A DNA stretch of 64,000 bases from Diprion similis (Eukaryota > Arthropoda > Insecta > Hymenoptera > Diprionidae), in assembly GCF_021155765.1 (NCBI RefSeq), contig NC_060108.1, positions 25,507,025 to 25,571,024 of the forward strand. The letters are read 5' to 3'. Below are positions 23,513 to 35,381 of this stretch, one piece after another. A program made the position numbers and the translations under genes. Within the stretch, counting starts at the first letter, position 1, and each line of letters begins with the position of its first letter. The notes below the pieces were generated by a model. That model was not told where the DNA came from. It worked only from the letters and a program-made list of their open reading frames with translations, and ran no database searches.

Positions 23513-24316
23513 ATATTCTCGTATTTGAAAGGACATAGTGCAGAAAATAGAATTTGTGACATGTGGGCATAGTCACCTGCCACGAAAATAACTATTGTCT
23601 TACAAGTGTGAGATCAAGTACACTTTAATTGAAAAAATGATACGATTATGAAATAAGATGTTCAATCTAGTGTTAGAACTATTCTGGCCCATCTCTTTAA
23701 GTGTTGTACTCACAGCATTACCGCATTACCATCTATATCATGTGGCAAATAGTATCATCAAGAACTTGTATGCAAGGACCATTAACGCAATAGGCTACAT
23801 ATATGAATCGACTGATTGAAAAAAAACAAACAATTAATCATGTATAAAATATAATGTAGAATAAATTAAGCCAGTCGCTGCCAAATGTTATGCAAACGTT
23901 GGTGCAAATAAAAAGTAATAATTTACCACTTAAATAATAATTAGGGTTGTACAAATAAATGTAAAAAACTAAATAATTTAATAATTAAGTAATGATTCGT
24001 AGGTGACCCTTTTAAGTAGTGTCAACATAAAAAAGAAAAAAAAAACGAAAAACTTAAAAGTATTTAAATTAAAGGAGTGGAATACTGATATAGAAACCTA
24101 TTAAAAAAAGCCTCGACTACCTGAACCAAATTGTCAAAACCATAGCAGACTTGTTACTAATTAATGATAGTAATAATAATGTTAGAATACGCTATAGTTA
24201 ACCATTAATTAATTAATATAATTAATAAAATAGCAATACTCAATCAATGTATAGTTACAAAGAATAACTTCAGCTTCAGTATTAGTAGAGAGCTCAAAAC
24301 TAATCTACATATGTAT

Positions 24317-24359
24317 AATAGTAATAATAATAATAATAATATTGACAATAATAATAATC
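24317..24359. repeat. (AAT)n microsatellite, interrupted
   Basis: AAT units with a central ATTGAC interruption. Confidence 0.85.
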
Positions 24360-25448
24360 ATGTATCATGAATTTATTCTGCCAACTGCAGAGACATGTCT
24401 AAAAATGCCTAACGAAAACTGTCCGCTTTATATTATGTATAGCTGCGTTACGTGCGGTTATTTATTATTAACTCAGGGTAGAGTAGTAGAAGTAGTATAT
24501 TAGTAGTAGAAAGTGGTCGTTCGAATATTTTTTTTTCAGATCAAAAAAATACCTTCAAAGAATTGACCATGTATACATAGTATACTACAATATACATGAA
24601 TTTAAATAATCCTGCCGACGAGTCGAGTTACATGTGCTTTCAAGTTCAAAATTCAATTCTGGACTCTGCACCTAAGTATTTTTTTCGATACTACGTGAGT
24701 TATTTTTTATTTGTTTTTTTTTTAAATTCATTCTATGTGACAACGATGAAAATATCGAACACGATCGGTGGTGCAACACCTTTATGCAGCCTAGTGAATT
24801 CATAAAGAATTTCCTTGCTCAAGTCGATTATACCTTCGTGAAATTTTAAAGTATATAAACCTTGTGGACTACGATTTTTATACTAACATGACTTGAAACA
24901 GTCCATCTGTAAATATATTCGAACTTGTAGTCAATTTATTTATTCATTTTAGAGATTCAATTGTCTTTCGTTTTAAACATTTGTGAAGTGACATAGATAT
25001 AAAAACAAATTCATTAAGGTAATTGAGACCTTAAAGCCAGTTTCAAAATGCCGAAAAGATATAACGTATCTTCGAATAAATTGAATGCACTGCTTTTATG
25101 AACTTGATAACATATTACTTATTGTGGAAGTAGCAAAGTTTGAAATTCAGATCACAGTGGAAAATATACTCGTCTAATAACTCATGCATGGATCATCCGT
25201 TCCTAACTATGCCGCTACCCTATACTGTCCCTATCGCTTAGCTAATTATCATTTATATATATAGTAATATAGAATAATATATATTTTGTATAATATATAT
25301 CTATAATCTATACACGTGTGTTTATAAGGCTTCTTGAATAACAAATATATGTATGTATAATGCTAAGCCACTAGGCAGCTGCTGCCAATACTAAATTTCC
25401 AGTGTGTCAAAAACTTCCGCCGATATGAGTTGTTGGTGAGAAACAGTT

Positions 25449-25465
25449 AGAGAGAGTGAGAGAGT

Positions 25466-25496
<31 letters not shown>

Positions 25497-25497
25497 G
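25449..25497. repeat. (GA)n microsatellite
   Basis: AG dinucleotide run with TG and AA interruptions, followed by A-rich DNA. On the minus strand, the direction of the upstream ZAD-GATA gene, it reads as a CT run. Confidence 0.9.
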
Positions 25498-27224
25498 TAG
25501 AAAAAAAATTAAATTATTTAAATAAAATAAAAAAACAAAATACAATGACGCGATGTGAAAAAGAAAATACATAAAATTTTTATGCCCTTAACTATATTCT
25601 ATGTTACAAAACTAAATCTATTTTTGGCAAAGTTATTTAGGTATACAACATTAAGTATAACAATACGCGAGTAGATGCACTGGCCACAATATTATGCACT
25701 ATTTAAGGCTGCTTATCTTTGTGTTTTATCAACATCAGTTATCTGTACAATCTGGAATATGTTTATCAACGATTCCTTCTGCATCTCTCAAGTGCTTTGT
25801 TAAAAAATGAAAATGCTTACAATGAAATTCTTCATTTATTAGTTACTAGACAACCAGGGAACACTGGGTTACTTTAGTAAGTTCAGAATTTGATACATTA
25901 TTAGTTAAAAACTTTCGAATATCCGAGGTTTAATAATAATTTACAATCGCGGGCATTCCCTGGAGGCAACCAAAACCTATCTGGAAGTCTTTGCATGAAA
26001 CTTGGAAGTGGTCGTATAATTGGCAGCAGTAGCGTGAAAGCGGTGATGTTCATTATTCTTAAAATCCGGCATTAAGTGGAGAACGTTACCTACGTATTTC
26101 CTGAAATTCCTGCAAGTCAAGGGCTAAGAAAGTCATCGCGACGTTTCACGAGTATTATTACGAAATGACCAATGTAAGTAATTCTAATCAGATCCGTTAT
26201 TGCTTTTGGATAATTAGATTACGTAGTGACGCTTTTAAACCTTTTAAGTACTAGTTTGTGTCCTTATTTTAAAATTTTTTGTAACGATACTGTTCATTTT
26301 GACGGCTCGTATATAATCGGTAAGAGTATTACTTCACTGTGTTTAAACAAGTTAAACGTATCGAAAAGAATCTACAACCTCTAGACATTATTAATCATAA
26401 TATACCGTAAGTAAATTGTCCATGATTTTTAATAGGAAGAAAAAAAATGCGAAAAAAACGTAGAGAAACTAAAAAAAAGCAGTAAAATACAGTAATTAAG
26501 ACGATACTGGCATCACATTCCTACACGAAATAAAAAATACTTTACTTTAAGTTAGTGAGTATACTAAGGTCTTAGCAATTAACCGTCGATTAATACGCAA
26601 GGTAACTTTCCCGCTACCAACATTTTTTGTTACCCTTTGTAAATTTTTTGTGTCCTAAAAGTATACATTTGTTCATGATTAAAAAAAAAATAAAGAAAAA
26701 AAAATTAAAATTTTAATCACTAGTAAAGTTTAACTGGGTCATTCGCAAAAGGCTTAAAATTATATAACTTAATGGAGTATTATGATTGCTTATGTTGTCA
26801 AAGAGCTAATGGCCCAGGGAACAATTCGATTAAGAGCTAGTTTATGACCCAATTAGTGAGCTTAAGGCAACCAAGAAAGTGATCACTAATCATTTGATCA
26901 AAAACAAGCGCAAAGAATCTTTTTTAAATTGTTCTTTTCTCTCTTTTTCCGTCTTCTCAATTTTTTGGAAACCTTGAACAGTAATTCCAGCACCACATTT
27001 TTACCGTCAACTTAACTTCGATTACGACTAATTAATTGATTAAAAAACAGGCTTCTTCTATCTATGTAAGAACTTCACAACATCAAAAAACAGTTTGTAT
27101 ATACAATCGTTATATCACCACTTGCAAGCATAGAAAATTTAGTATAAAAATATTTTCTCGTTTTCATATGTACAATTCGTATAACTTCTCATAATTAGGG
27201 TAATACTGCGAATTAATATCATCA

Positions 27225-27230
27225 TTTATT
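27225..27230 (-). terminator. Candidate poly(A) signal of the ZAD-GATA gene
   Basis: AATAAA on the minus strand 224 nt past the stop. Other AATAAA hexamers exist further left, so the real 3' end is uncertain. Confidence 0.3.
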
Positions 27231-27453
27231 TGCGTTTTGTTCCCCAGGCCACACAGCTTTGGGAATACTGTGTAATATTTCGATTCCCTGTTTCATCTTT
27301 TCTTTTTTCATATAGGTAATTCATTACTTGATATCTTGTAGAGAGCATGCCGCTAACACCCTGTGTGTCACCGGACAGATCTATGTCTGTGCAGAGATTC
27401 TTAGTTACATATTATATTATATATTTACGCTTCTCGTGAACAAGACGAAACTC

Positions 27454-30400
27454 TCACTGGGCATCTACCGACAGTGACGTAGCAACTAGATTCAGTGGTA
27501 CGTCCGAGACGTTTTCTTCATCGCCTTCATCTGCTTCTTCTGTAATGTTGCGTTGCTGTTCCATCACTTCGCTCTTCAAATGCTAACAACGGAAAGCAAA
27601 ATTTTATTGAAGCCAAGTCACCCAGTAATGTAATTATAATTTAAAATAAAAAAAAAAAATAAAAAAAACCAATGGAAAAATACTTACATGCATCATATAC
27701 CCAGGAAGGGGAAGCGGGTAGTTGAGTTGGGGGGTGGAAGAAGGTGGAGCATGAGTTCCTGGTATACGAGGAGGAGTCAATGCTGCCATCATAAGGTGAG
27801 GCTGAATCTGCCTGCGGAGAGCTGCTAACATGTCTGCACTTTCCGCATCCATCTGCTCGGGCTGTGATGAATTTCCATCTCCTTTTTCTGTCAGACAGTT
27901 AAAAATGTAATCTTTATAACCATCTTTTGAAATGAATGATTGTTTTTTACTTCAACAGTCATTGAAAATGTCAATGATGATTCCGGTTTGATGCGTAATA
28001 ATACTAAAACCACTTAATAGCTCGCTTGATGGGCTCAATAACAGTTTCCTGCACAAGCACGGATACAAATAATATCGTGAAGTCATAGAAGTGTTTTATC
28101 GGAATCTTGTGATTATTGATAGGAAAATAAATGACTAATTACAAAAGGTTCATACTTCTGTGTCTTGTTGGTTTTTCGCCTTTCGGCCTGCGTCTACGCG
28201 TATGAATAGTGTCCCTTCGCATTGTAACAGGGCGATTAACTCCATGGAGTTTATAGTACAACCCACAAGCATTACAGACCATTTCTCCCTTCATATTTCG
28301 CCGCCATATTGTCGTTGTCATAGTCCCGCAATTTGTACAAGACATGTCAACTTTTTTAGCAACGTTACCACTGTGCTGATCAAACTGCTTCTGCTCACCA
28401 ATCTGTTATGAAATACAAAACAAAAACAGTTTCACCCAAAGTTCACTAGAATCGTGATACTTAAACCAGTGTTTGATAAATGATTTGCTCGCACTGACCT
28501 TTCCTTTCATTTTATTAGACCAAGCAGTGAAATCATGAGCCTGTTCTTCGCTGGATTCATGGTGATAATTAATCACGTCTGGACTGGCAGGGGCTTTACT
28601 GGGATAACTTTGTTTCCGTCTACCCTTTGTCTCTTTCTTTCCCACACTAGCAGGACTGGAAGGATTACTATCCATGGAAGTACTCTATGTAACAAAAAGT
28701 AAATTCAACATCAATGAAATTACTATCAAAATATGAAATAAAAGTTTATAAATGGATTGTGATAGAATTGTGTTTGTAAAATGAAATACACTTTACGAAG
28801 AACTGCATTTTGTCATAATATATTTAAATAAAATTTAATAACGGAAAAAGTTTAGCAATGAAAAAGAATTTCACATTTTTAACTGAACATCTGTTGATAG
28901 TCGGTTGACAAAATTTTTAGAGTGGGGCACAACTTGGAGCACATCACAAAGCAGTTCCAGTTATCTATTATTTGTTAGACCATCAAAGCCTCTACCTGTC
29001 AGGCCAGGTGTGCCTTTATTCAGACCCATGGGCTCCCTTAACACCCCTAGTAGCTACCTGGGTCTCTCTAAGTCTACCCATCTGGCTTTGTGGAATTTGC
29101 ATTTGTATTTCACAGTACTGTGTTGATAAGATGTGAATTTCAGACCCAAGTTTAAGAATAAAATTTGCACAACTATTATTGCAAAAAAAAATGTACCTTT
29201 TTCAAATAAATAATATAACGATAGTTTGTAATTACAAGCAAAAAAAAAAAAATTACATGTATTTACCTTGTTATCTATACATGACATATTCGTGCGATTA
29301 CCAAGCACAGAGCAATCTGGCATTGTTCGCTCAATTGTTGTACCCTGGGTATCCCGGTAGAATCGTATCTGCGGAGACGTTCTGCCGGTATCAATGGCTG
29401 TGATACCGATCTGCCTATTGTTGATTAGAGAGCGCAACAAATTAGTTGCTTCACCACTAAATCCGTTGTTCAACTTATCACCATTTGTCCTTGTTATTTC
29501 CAAACTTCTGTTACTAGGCCAATAAAAATGATCGTTTAATTACGCAGGTCCGTTGAATATAACTACTATCCAATATCATATACCTTGATCAATAATGTGA
29601 ACTACTTGTAAACAGTAAACACAATCTTGTACTCAGAACACATCAGATGTGAGAATTGTTTGTAAAGTTAAGACAGATTTACAAGCTCAAGTAGCAGGTG
29701 AGAATCAGGCTAACAACCCTCAATCTTATCTCAAAACAGATATGGTGAACCTTCTCGGAACAGATTGTCCCAAATATGATAAAGAAACTACACATATTAC
29801 AACGACTTATCACTTCAAAAATGCTTTAAAAAATTTGCAACCAGTCAAGTTGTTTCTTCTAAAGGATTAAACAGGATATAAAAATGTTAGTAACTTACTT
29901 TGCAAGCGCCTGCCAAAGTTTTGTTGTCTCTTGATCGATGTGTGTGTCAGAACAGTTACTTTCTGGAGTATCCATCCTATTAACAGGACTTCGATTGGGT
30001 GTACTTTGTTTAGAACTTTCGTATCCAGTGTCTAATTTGACCCTCTTACTAACAGTCATGTCATAGCCATTTTCTTCCCCATCAGATTCAGGATCACGAT
30101 CTTCGATCTCCAATCTCTCTGGGTCTGAACTGTTTGAGCATGTATCATCCTCGGGTTCACACTTTATCGCGTCTTGCTCCGGCATCTCCTTCGTGCGTAA
30201 TTCTAAGTGATGGGTCTGCGTTGACGGCGATACATTTTGAATACTGGCTGGAGAATTGGGCTTCTCATTGAAAAGCGTTTTGTTTAATTGAAGAAACGAC
30301 TGGAGCGGACTTAAGTCGGCTACTTTGGCAGTGGAGAAAGATTTGTTGTCCTGTAGAAAAATAATGCAGTATTGCTCAATTGTTCAGGCCAATTGTGATA

Positions 30401-31967
30401 TATTTATCTAAAAGTAACCATTAACTCAGAAAGAAAGAAGAAAAAAAAAACGAACGCTATCAAACTAACGCGATAAGTGATTCCAGTTAACAGGGAAAAC
30501 CTTGAGGTCGTTCTGCTAATTAGTTGCTGTAAGTTGAGAGTTAAGAACGAGTAAGAGAACATGTAGGATATGAAATACAGTGACGCTCGGTTCTTATCTA
30601 CAATCAAATTGCACATATAGCACATTCCGTCATTGCATCACTACGTGGAACGGAATGAAATGACTAGGTATCACTGTCAGCACATCAGGCCAACTTGTAC
30701 TACGTGATTAGTCATTGATACCAAGTATCCTTTCCTCTTGCTAATCATTTTTCTTTCCTCATTTCTTATATGAATGAATGGATTTTTTCCTCTTAAACTT
30801 CCCTTACGTAGAAATACGGGAAATGAAATTACAATATCTTTCAGCAGAAAAAACATTATCAAAAAAATTCTTCAAAAGATTGATAGGCAATCACTGACCA
30901 TTTGTGTTTTTACCTGGTCTCCGTTAGACAGTTGCATGGCATAATCCAGATACTGTTTCAGGATGACATCAGACTTGCGAGATACCTCACGGAAGTTATG
31001 AAGTACATCTAGCTTGTACACACAGCGGTGGCATATTATTGGTGGAAGAGAATCTCCATCATTCACCTGCACAATTGATAAAATCGTTGCAGTATTTTTA
31101 CCTCAAATTTTTCTTTTCCTTAAATTTTTACCAATGAAATTTCTTCAAATTAATCACTAATGGTTATTCCGGGTAGTGATGGTGGGGAAGGGGGAAGAGG
31201 GGGGAGGGGGGGTTCTTTTGCAGTAATAAAATAAATTTGATTATTTGTTTCCTTAATATTACGTGAACGTAGAACGACGCGCGTAACCGGGCTTTGAGGG
31301 AAGAAAAAAAGGTGAAAAAAGAGATGCGGTTGAGAAAACGCAAAATTAGCAGAAAATACTCATGACGGAGGATGGAGTGATACGGATGAGACGAAGATAG
31401 GTGACTAAGTTTGGATAAATTTAGCTTATCACCTGGAGAATCACATGGGACGAATAAACGTAAGATAGGAACCAAGGTACGTACGTGTAGTTATACACGT
31501 ACAGAACGGACGGATAAGCCGAGAAGCGCGTATTTATAATATCTCTCGGTGTGCGATATCGAATCGCTATGGAATAAAGTGACAAGCGACGAGTAGGTGA
31601 AACCTGATAACAGGGTGTCTAAATAAGGAGCTGCCCCCCCTCTCTCCGGTCTGTATAAGCCTACAAGGAGCTTATCACTGCCATTTTAAATTCTCAAGCC
31701 TCTTATCTTTCCGACACATCTTACGCCAAACTTTCTCTCTTGTCATTAGGCCAGATGTTGCGTGTAGTTGATGGTATTTTATGGGGTTTATTTGTTCAAG
31801 GATTGATAAAAGTTGCCTCGTGAACTCACCGCTATCGACAGGCACGTAAGTATCTTGTCAGCGAAGTTACGCTGCGTGCCCTCTTCGTCAAAAATGGATA
31901 ATTTTACACCGTCCGACGATAAACAAAGGCGACACAGCTCGTAAAATTTTGGCGGTACATTAAACAT
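27454..31967 (-). CDS. ZAD and GATA zinc-finger transcription factor
   Basis: Eight exons, 31967-31830, 31066-30914, 30350-29899, 29507-29267, 28684-28499, 28402-28156, 27887-27688 and 27582-27454, join in frame to 581 residues. An N-terminal zinc-finger-associated domain (ZAD) is split over exons 1-2, with zinc ligands Cys12, Cys15 (CRLC), Cys58 and Cys61 (CHRC). A single GATA finger of form C-x2-C-x17-C-x2-C lies at 412-436 (CTNC...CNAC), followed by the family's '[15 protein letters not shown]' and a basic tail [12 protein letters not shown]. The linker is acidic and Ser/Thr-rich with a KRVKLD nuclear-localisation-like motif. The last exon contains PLNLV (568-572), resembling a CtBP-binding motif. 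ZADs mediate homodimerisation and are characteristic of arthropods. It may correspond to the fly GATAd group, but I cannot confirm that, so no symbol is given. One GATA finger rather than two separates it from pannier and serpent types. Confidence 0.9.
31184..31212 (+). other. G-quadruplex-capable G-run cluster in ZAD-GATA intron 1
   Basis: Four G-runs of 4, 5, 6 and 7 guanines are separated by loops of 2, 4 and 1 nt. The G-rich strand is the template strand of the ZAD-GATA gene, inside its first intron. Confidence 0.7.
31481..31502. repeat. Perfect 9-bp inverted repeat in ZAD-GATA intron 1
   Basis: GTACGTGTA, loop GTTA, TACACGTAC. The arms contain ACGTG/CACGT cores. It could be a protein-binding palindrome or a chance hairpin. 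Confidence 0.6.
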
Positions 31968-32500
31968 AGTTGCAGCTTATTAGCCCCACATAAAACACCC
32001 CAATCGCACTCACTGTTACGTACATTCATTAATAATCCTTTTGTATCTTTCTCCACTGCCGTTGACAAGGGAATAATTAAAAAATTAGTTTATCACCAAC
32101 ACCGCTCATTGTCAGACAACACACCAAGAGTACATGCAGCGTTGCAGCCAGCATTTGTGCCACTGCCTCGTGGATCTTCTACACCGCCGGGGCTACAACG
32201 ACGCCACTTATCAGTTACGGAACGCTCTTTATCTGATGGCGCCAAACTTTCAATCTTCGATATTCACCACTTCGTCATTCTCTCTTCTCCTCCAACAAAA
32301 TTCAATATATTCGACCCGAAATTATTCGTGGTTTAGACTGTTGTACAACGAATCTCAACGTGCAAATATTTACGTACGTGTACTTAACTTAATGGTAAAA
32401 CAAAGTACTGGACGATTTTCAGTCACTGAGCGATGGCAGTGCCATCCATAAACGCGTAGTTAGGTAGGACCGGGAAATAGAAACGTGAGAAATCGTACAA

Positions 32501-32542
32501 CGGTGACGCGTACTTTTAATTTTCACTGAACGGTGACGCGTG
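32501..32542. promoter_or_regulatory. Duplicated ACGGTGACGCGT motif upstream of the ZAD-GATA gene
   Basis: The identical 12-mer ACGGTGACGCGT occurs at 32501-32512 and 32531-32542, 30 bp apart start to start, about 535-575 bp upstream of the ZAD-GATA start codon. With their flanking A the two copies share 13 bases. The repeat suggests paired transcription-factor sites; the factor is unknown. Confidence 0.5.
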
Positions 32543-32549
32543 AGTATTT

Positions 32550-34812
32550 ATCCTCCGGGTATACACACCCTACGTTAAGCGAACATCGCAATGATCTGAA
32601 GTGATAATTACGAGTGTCGAGATTCTCCGTGTTTCGTTGATAACGGATGTGAACGCATCCTGAGCTGTATGAAAGTGTTGATCGACGAACGATTTGCGGT
32701 TGGTAAAAGCCCCGTGTGGTTAGCCGCGCAATCGGTGAGTCAGCTAATTGAATAAATAAAGTTTTTGTTTTAGGTCCGGAAGAAATACTTTTCAGTCGTT
32801 ACGATCTGTCACAATCTGAAAATTACACATCTAAAGTTTCAACCAGAAATTCAGCGTTTCCAGTCATAAAGTACGGCCATCTTGTTCACGTATAAGCGAC
32901 GGTACAGTCCGAGCGACAATTATCGTTAGAAATTCGTCGAAACCTAGGGACTTTCACCGAATTTTGTTAGCTTCTTAAGTACCGATAGTTGGCTCCCATG
33001 ACTCACATTGTTGAGTCTCAAACTTGACGAAGCTGTTAGTTTACCACATTTAATTACAAAATACATACATCGTTTGTGAAATAATAAAACAATAATAACG
33101 AACACATGATATTCGTTTTCCACATTACAAATGTATCTGATACGTATAATGTTTCTTTGAATTTTTGAAATCAACAGGGAAATCGTGCGTTACACTTTTA
33201 CGCCTCATGCAGCCATACCAGCACAACGGTGAAACGTTGGCCGCGCGTCTGCATTGATTATTGCCTAGGTATTACTCATCTCAGAAGTCATTAAAACTAT
33301 GCAAATCCAATTGTGCAGATAATCATGCTAAATAGACTTATGGTAGATTGCTTATAAGTTTCCCTTCACGAATGTAAAATATAAGGCGGATCGTGGCGTA
33401 AAGTATTTCCTGACCATTAAGACAGCCGTTGGTGGGAATGAGAAAACTGGTTTCTTATCACGCATCATTTTACCGGGAATTTGATTACGTCAAATAAATC
33501 GTCCAACCCACTTTAAAAACGAGTGGACGAAGCGAATGACTAATCCCGTGCGCGAATGATTACGCGATCGGACACTTCTTTCGACCCACGCCGCTTTATG
33601 GGCGCTTATACATATACTTGTAGAATTACCACACACGTCTGAAGATAATATGCGTACTACATAATTTATACCGTCTCTCGTAGATATACATATTACTATT
33701 CGTCATATCGGTCTATCACGTCTATCTTTACCCATATGACTACGCTATATCGGGAACGAACACGACGAAGCTTCGCCCTTTCTCTTTTTTTTTTTTTTTA
33801 TTTAATTTTATTACCAATTCATTTTACTCTGCTAATCTGGTATCTAGGTTTTTCCCACTACGTCTCGCGTCGTCTTTTCGATAATGATCACCAGTAACTT
33901 GTTGCCACGTATTTATTTCCTAATAGCAGTCTTTGGAGTATGTTGTCTTTCGGCTGATGATAGCGTTAACTTGCAATCAGTTTTATATTATTCGTTTATG
34001 AATAAAAGCCAACAAACGCACGCACACATATAATTAGCATATTTTATGGACAGAACAAGTTTTCTGCTTAATGAAAAGCAAAAAAAAAAAGCAAAAAAAA
34101 AAAAAAAGATATGACTGCGAGTAATAGTATTCGAAAATGTCGGATAACGACAAAAAAAAATTCCAGTAAGTAATTTGGAATTTTAATTTTACGTCCAATC
34201 TATTGCTGCATATGTTATGTGAATAGAAAATTAGTCTATTATGTCTTAAGATTTAAACGTACGTGATTTATATATTAACACCATATTTTCTTATAATTCT
34301 TACTAATTAATAACAATGATATTTACATCAATTTACAAACGTTACAAATATATTATTTGATATATTACATAAAAACGCGGCGAAATATAATAAGATTATA
34401 ACAGGAGCGGTTGTTATCAGGGATTACAAATCGGAGAAACAGAAAATATCACGTAATTCATGTACAGTTACACTCGCCATTCAGCAACAGACTCTGGTGA
34501 ATTTATTTACTTAATTGAGACTTGGTAATACGGTAGGTAAAGTATTTGCAAAATTCAAATACGTATTTATTCGAATCGTCTCGATTAAGCATATATTCCT
34601 GTATATCATAGAAACGGAAATTCGCATTGTACAACCCAATCCCCTGACTTGAGAAACGTTTATTCTGATTATAATGTGAGGAACAACAACAAATGGTACA
34701 ACACAAAAAAAGAATGAAAATTTAAATTTCTCTTCAATCTCCGTAACAATCAAGAATCAGATCTATTTTCATTAAACGATACTTACGAACAAGTATTATC
34801 CTACAGCGAATA
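32550..34812. other. Intergenic region between ZAD-GATA and TXNDC11
   Basis: Upstream DNA of the ZAD-GATA gene grading into 3' DNA of TXNDC11. AT-rich with poly-T (33786-33799) and poly-A (34080-34108) runs. No gene or RNA was recognised. Confidence 0.5.
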
Positions 34813-34818
34813 TTTATT
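34813..34818 (-). terminator. Weak candidate poly(A) signal of TXNDC11
   Basis: AATAAA on the minus strand about 560 nt past the stop codon. Chosen by position only. Confidence 0.25.
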
Positions 34819-35381
34819 TTTCTCAACTCTTCTGTTCAGTTGCAAATTTGAGTGAAAACGTGAAGAGAAAAAAATTAGGAAAAAGAAATCATGACCATAC
34901 CATATAAAATAGAAATTATAACCAGTCAGCGCAAAAGTAACTAAATGAAAGACTCAACCAGGATTTGGTATAGCAAGAGAAAAAATTTATGACATGTCAT
35001 TCATTGTATTGTGCAGGATTTCAAATCTAACATATCATTTTAGTAATTGTTTTTTCAATATATTCCCAAAAAGAAACCCACGTCAGAGTTGAATGGGAAT
35101 GTTTTCTAACATGAAAAGACTCATGATTTCACAATTTGATATGTCACTGTGTCGTCACGCAGCAACTCTTGTCAGAAATTGAAATTAATTTGAAGTGGCG
35201 CAATTTTAAATAATCCAGCAACAAATCACATTGATAAGTCAGTATGGAAACTTTAGGTTGTATTTGAAATGCAGTGTCTTTGCTACCGAGCAATGGTCGG
35301 GCGCAGATATAATGAACCACGACAGGAACGAAAGTGTCCACAAACCAAATATCAGATTTGCATAGCGCGAGTGAGCGAATA

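Larger units (their letters stand above)
20640..27224. other. AT-rich, microsatellite-rich intergenic region
   Basis: 6.6 kb between convergent genes. Stop codons are dense in all frames and nothing coding was seen. Part of it could be an extended 3' UTR of the ZAD-GATA gene, which points into it. It contains the microsatellites and the hairpin listed separately and several poly-A/poly-T runs (for example about 22945-22976 and 23346-23364). Confidence 0.6.

Noticed and set aside
28905-29160. Alternative exon or transposon fragment in ZAD-GATA intron 4
   Set aside because: The patch is richer in GC than the rest of the intron, but no splice-bounded frame or terminal repeats were found.
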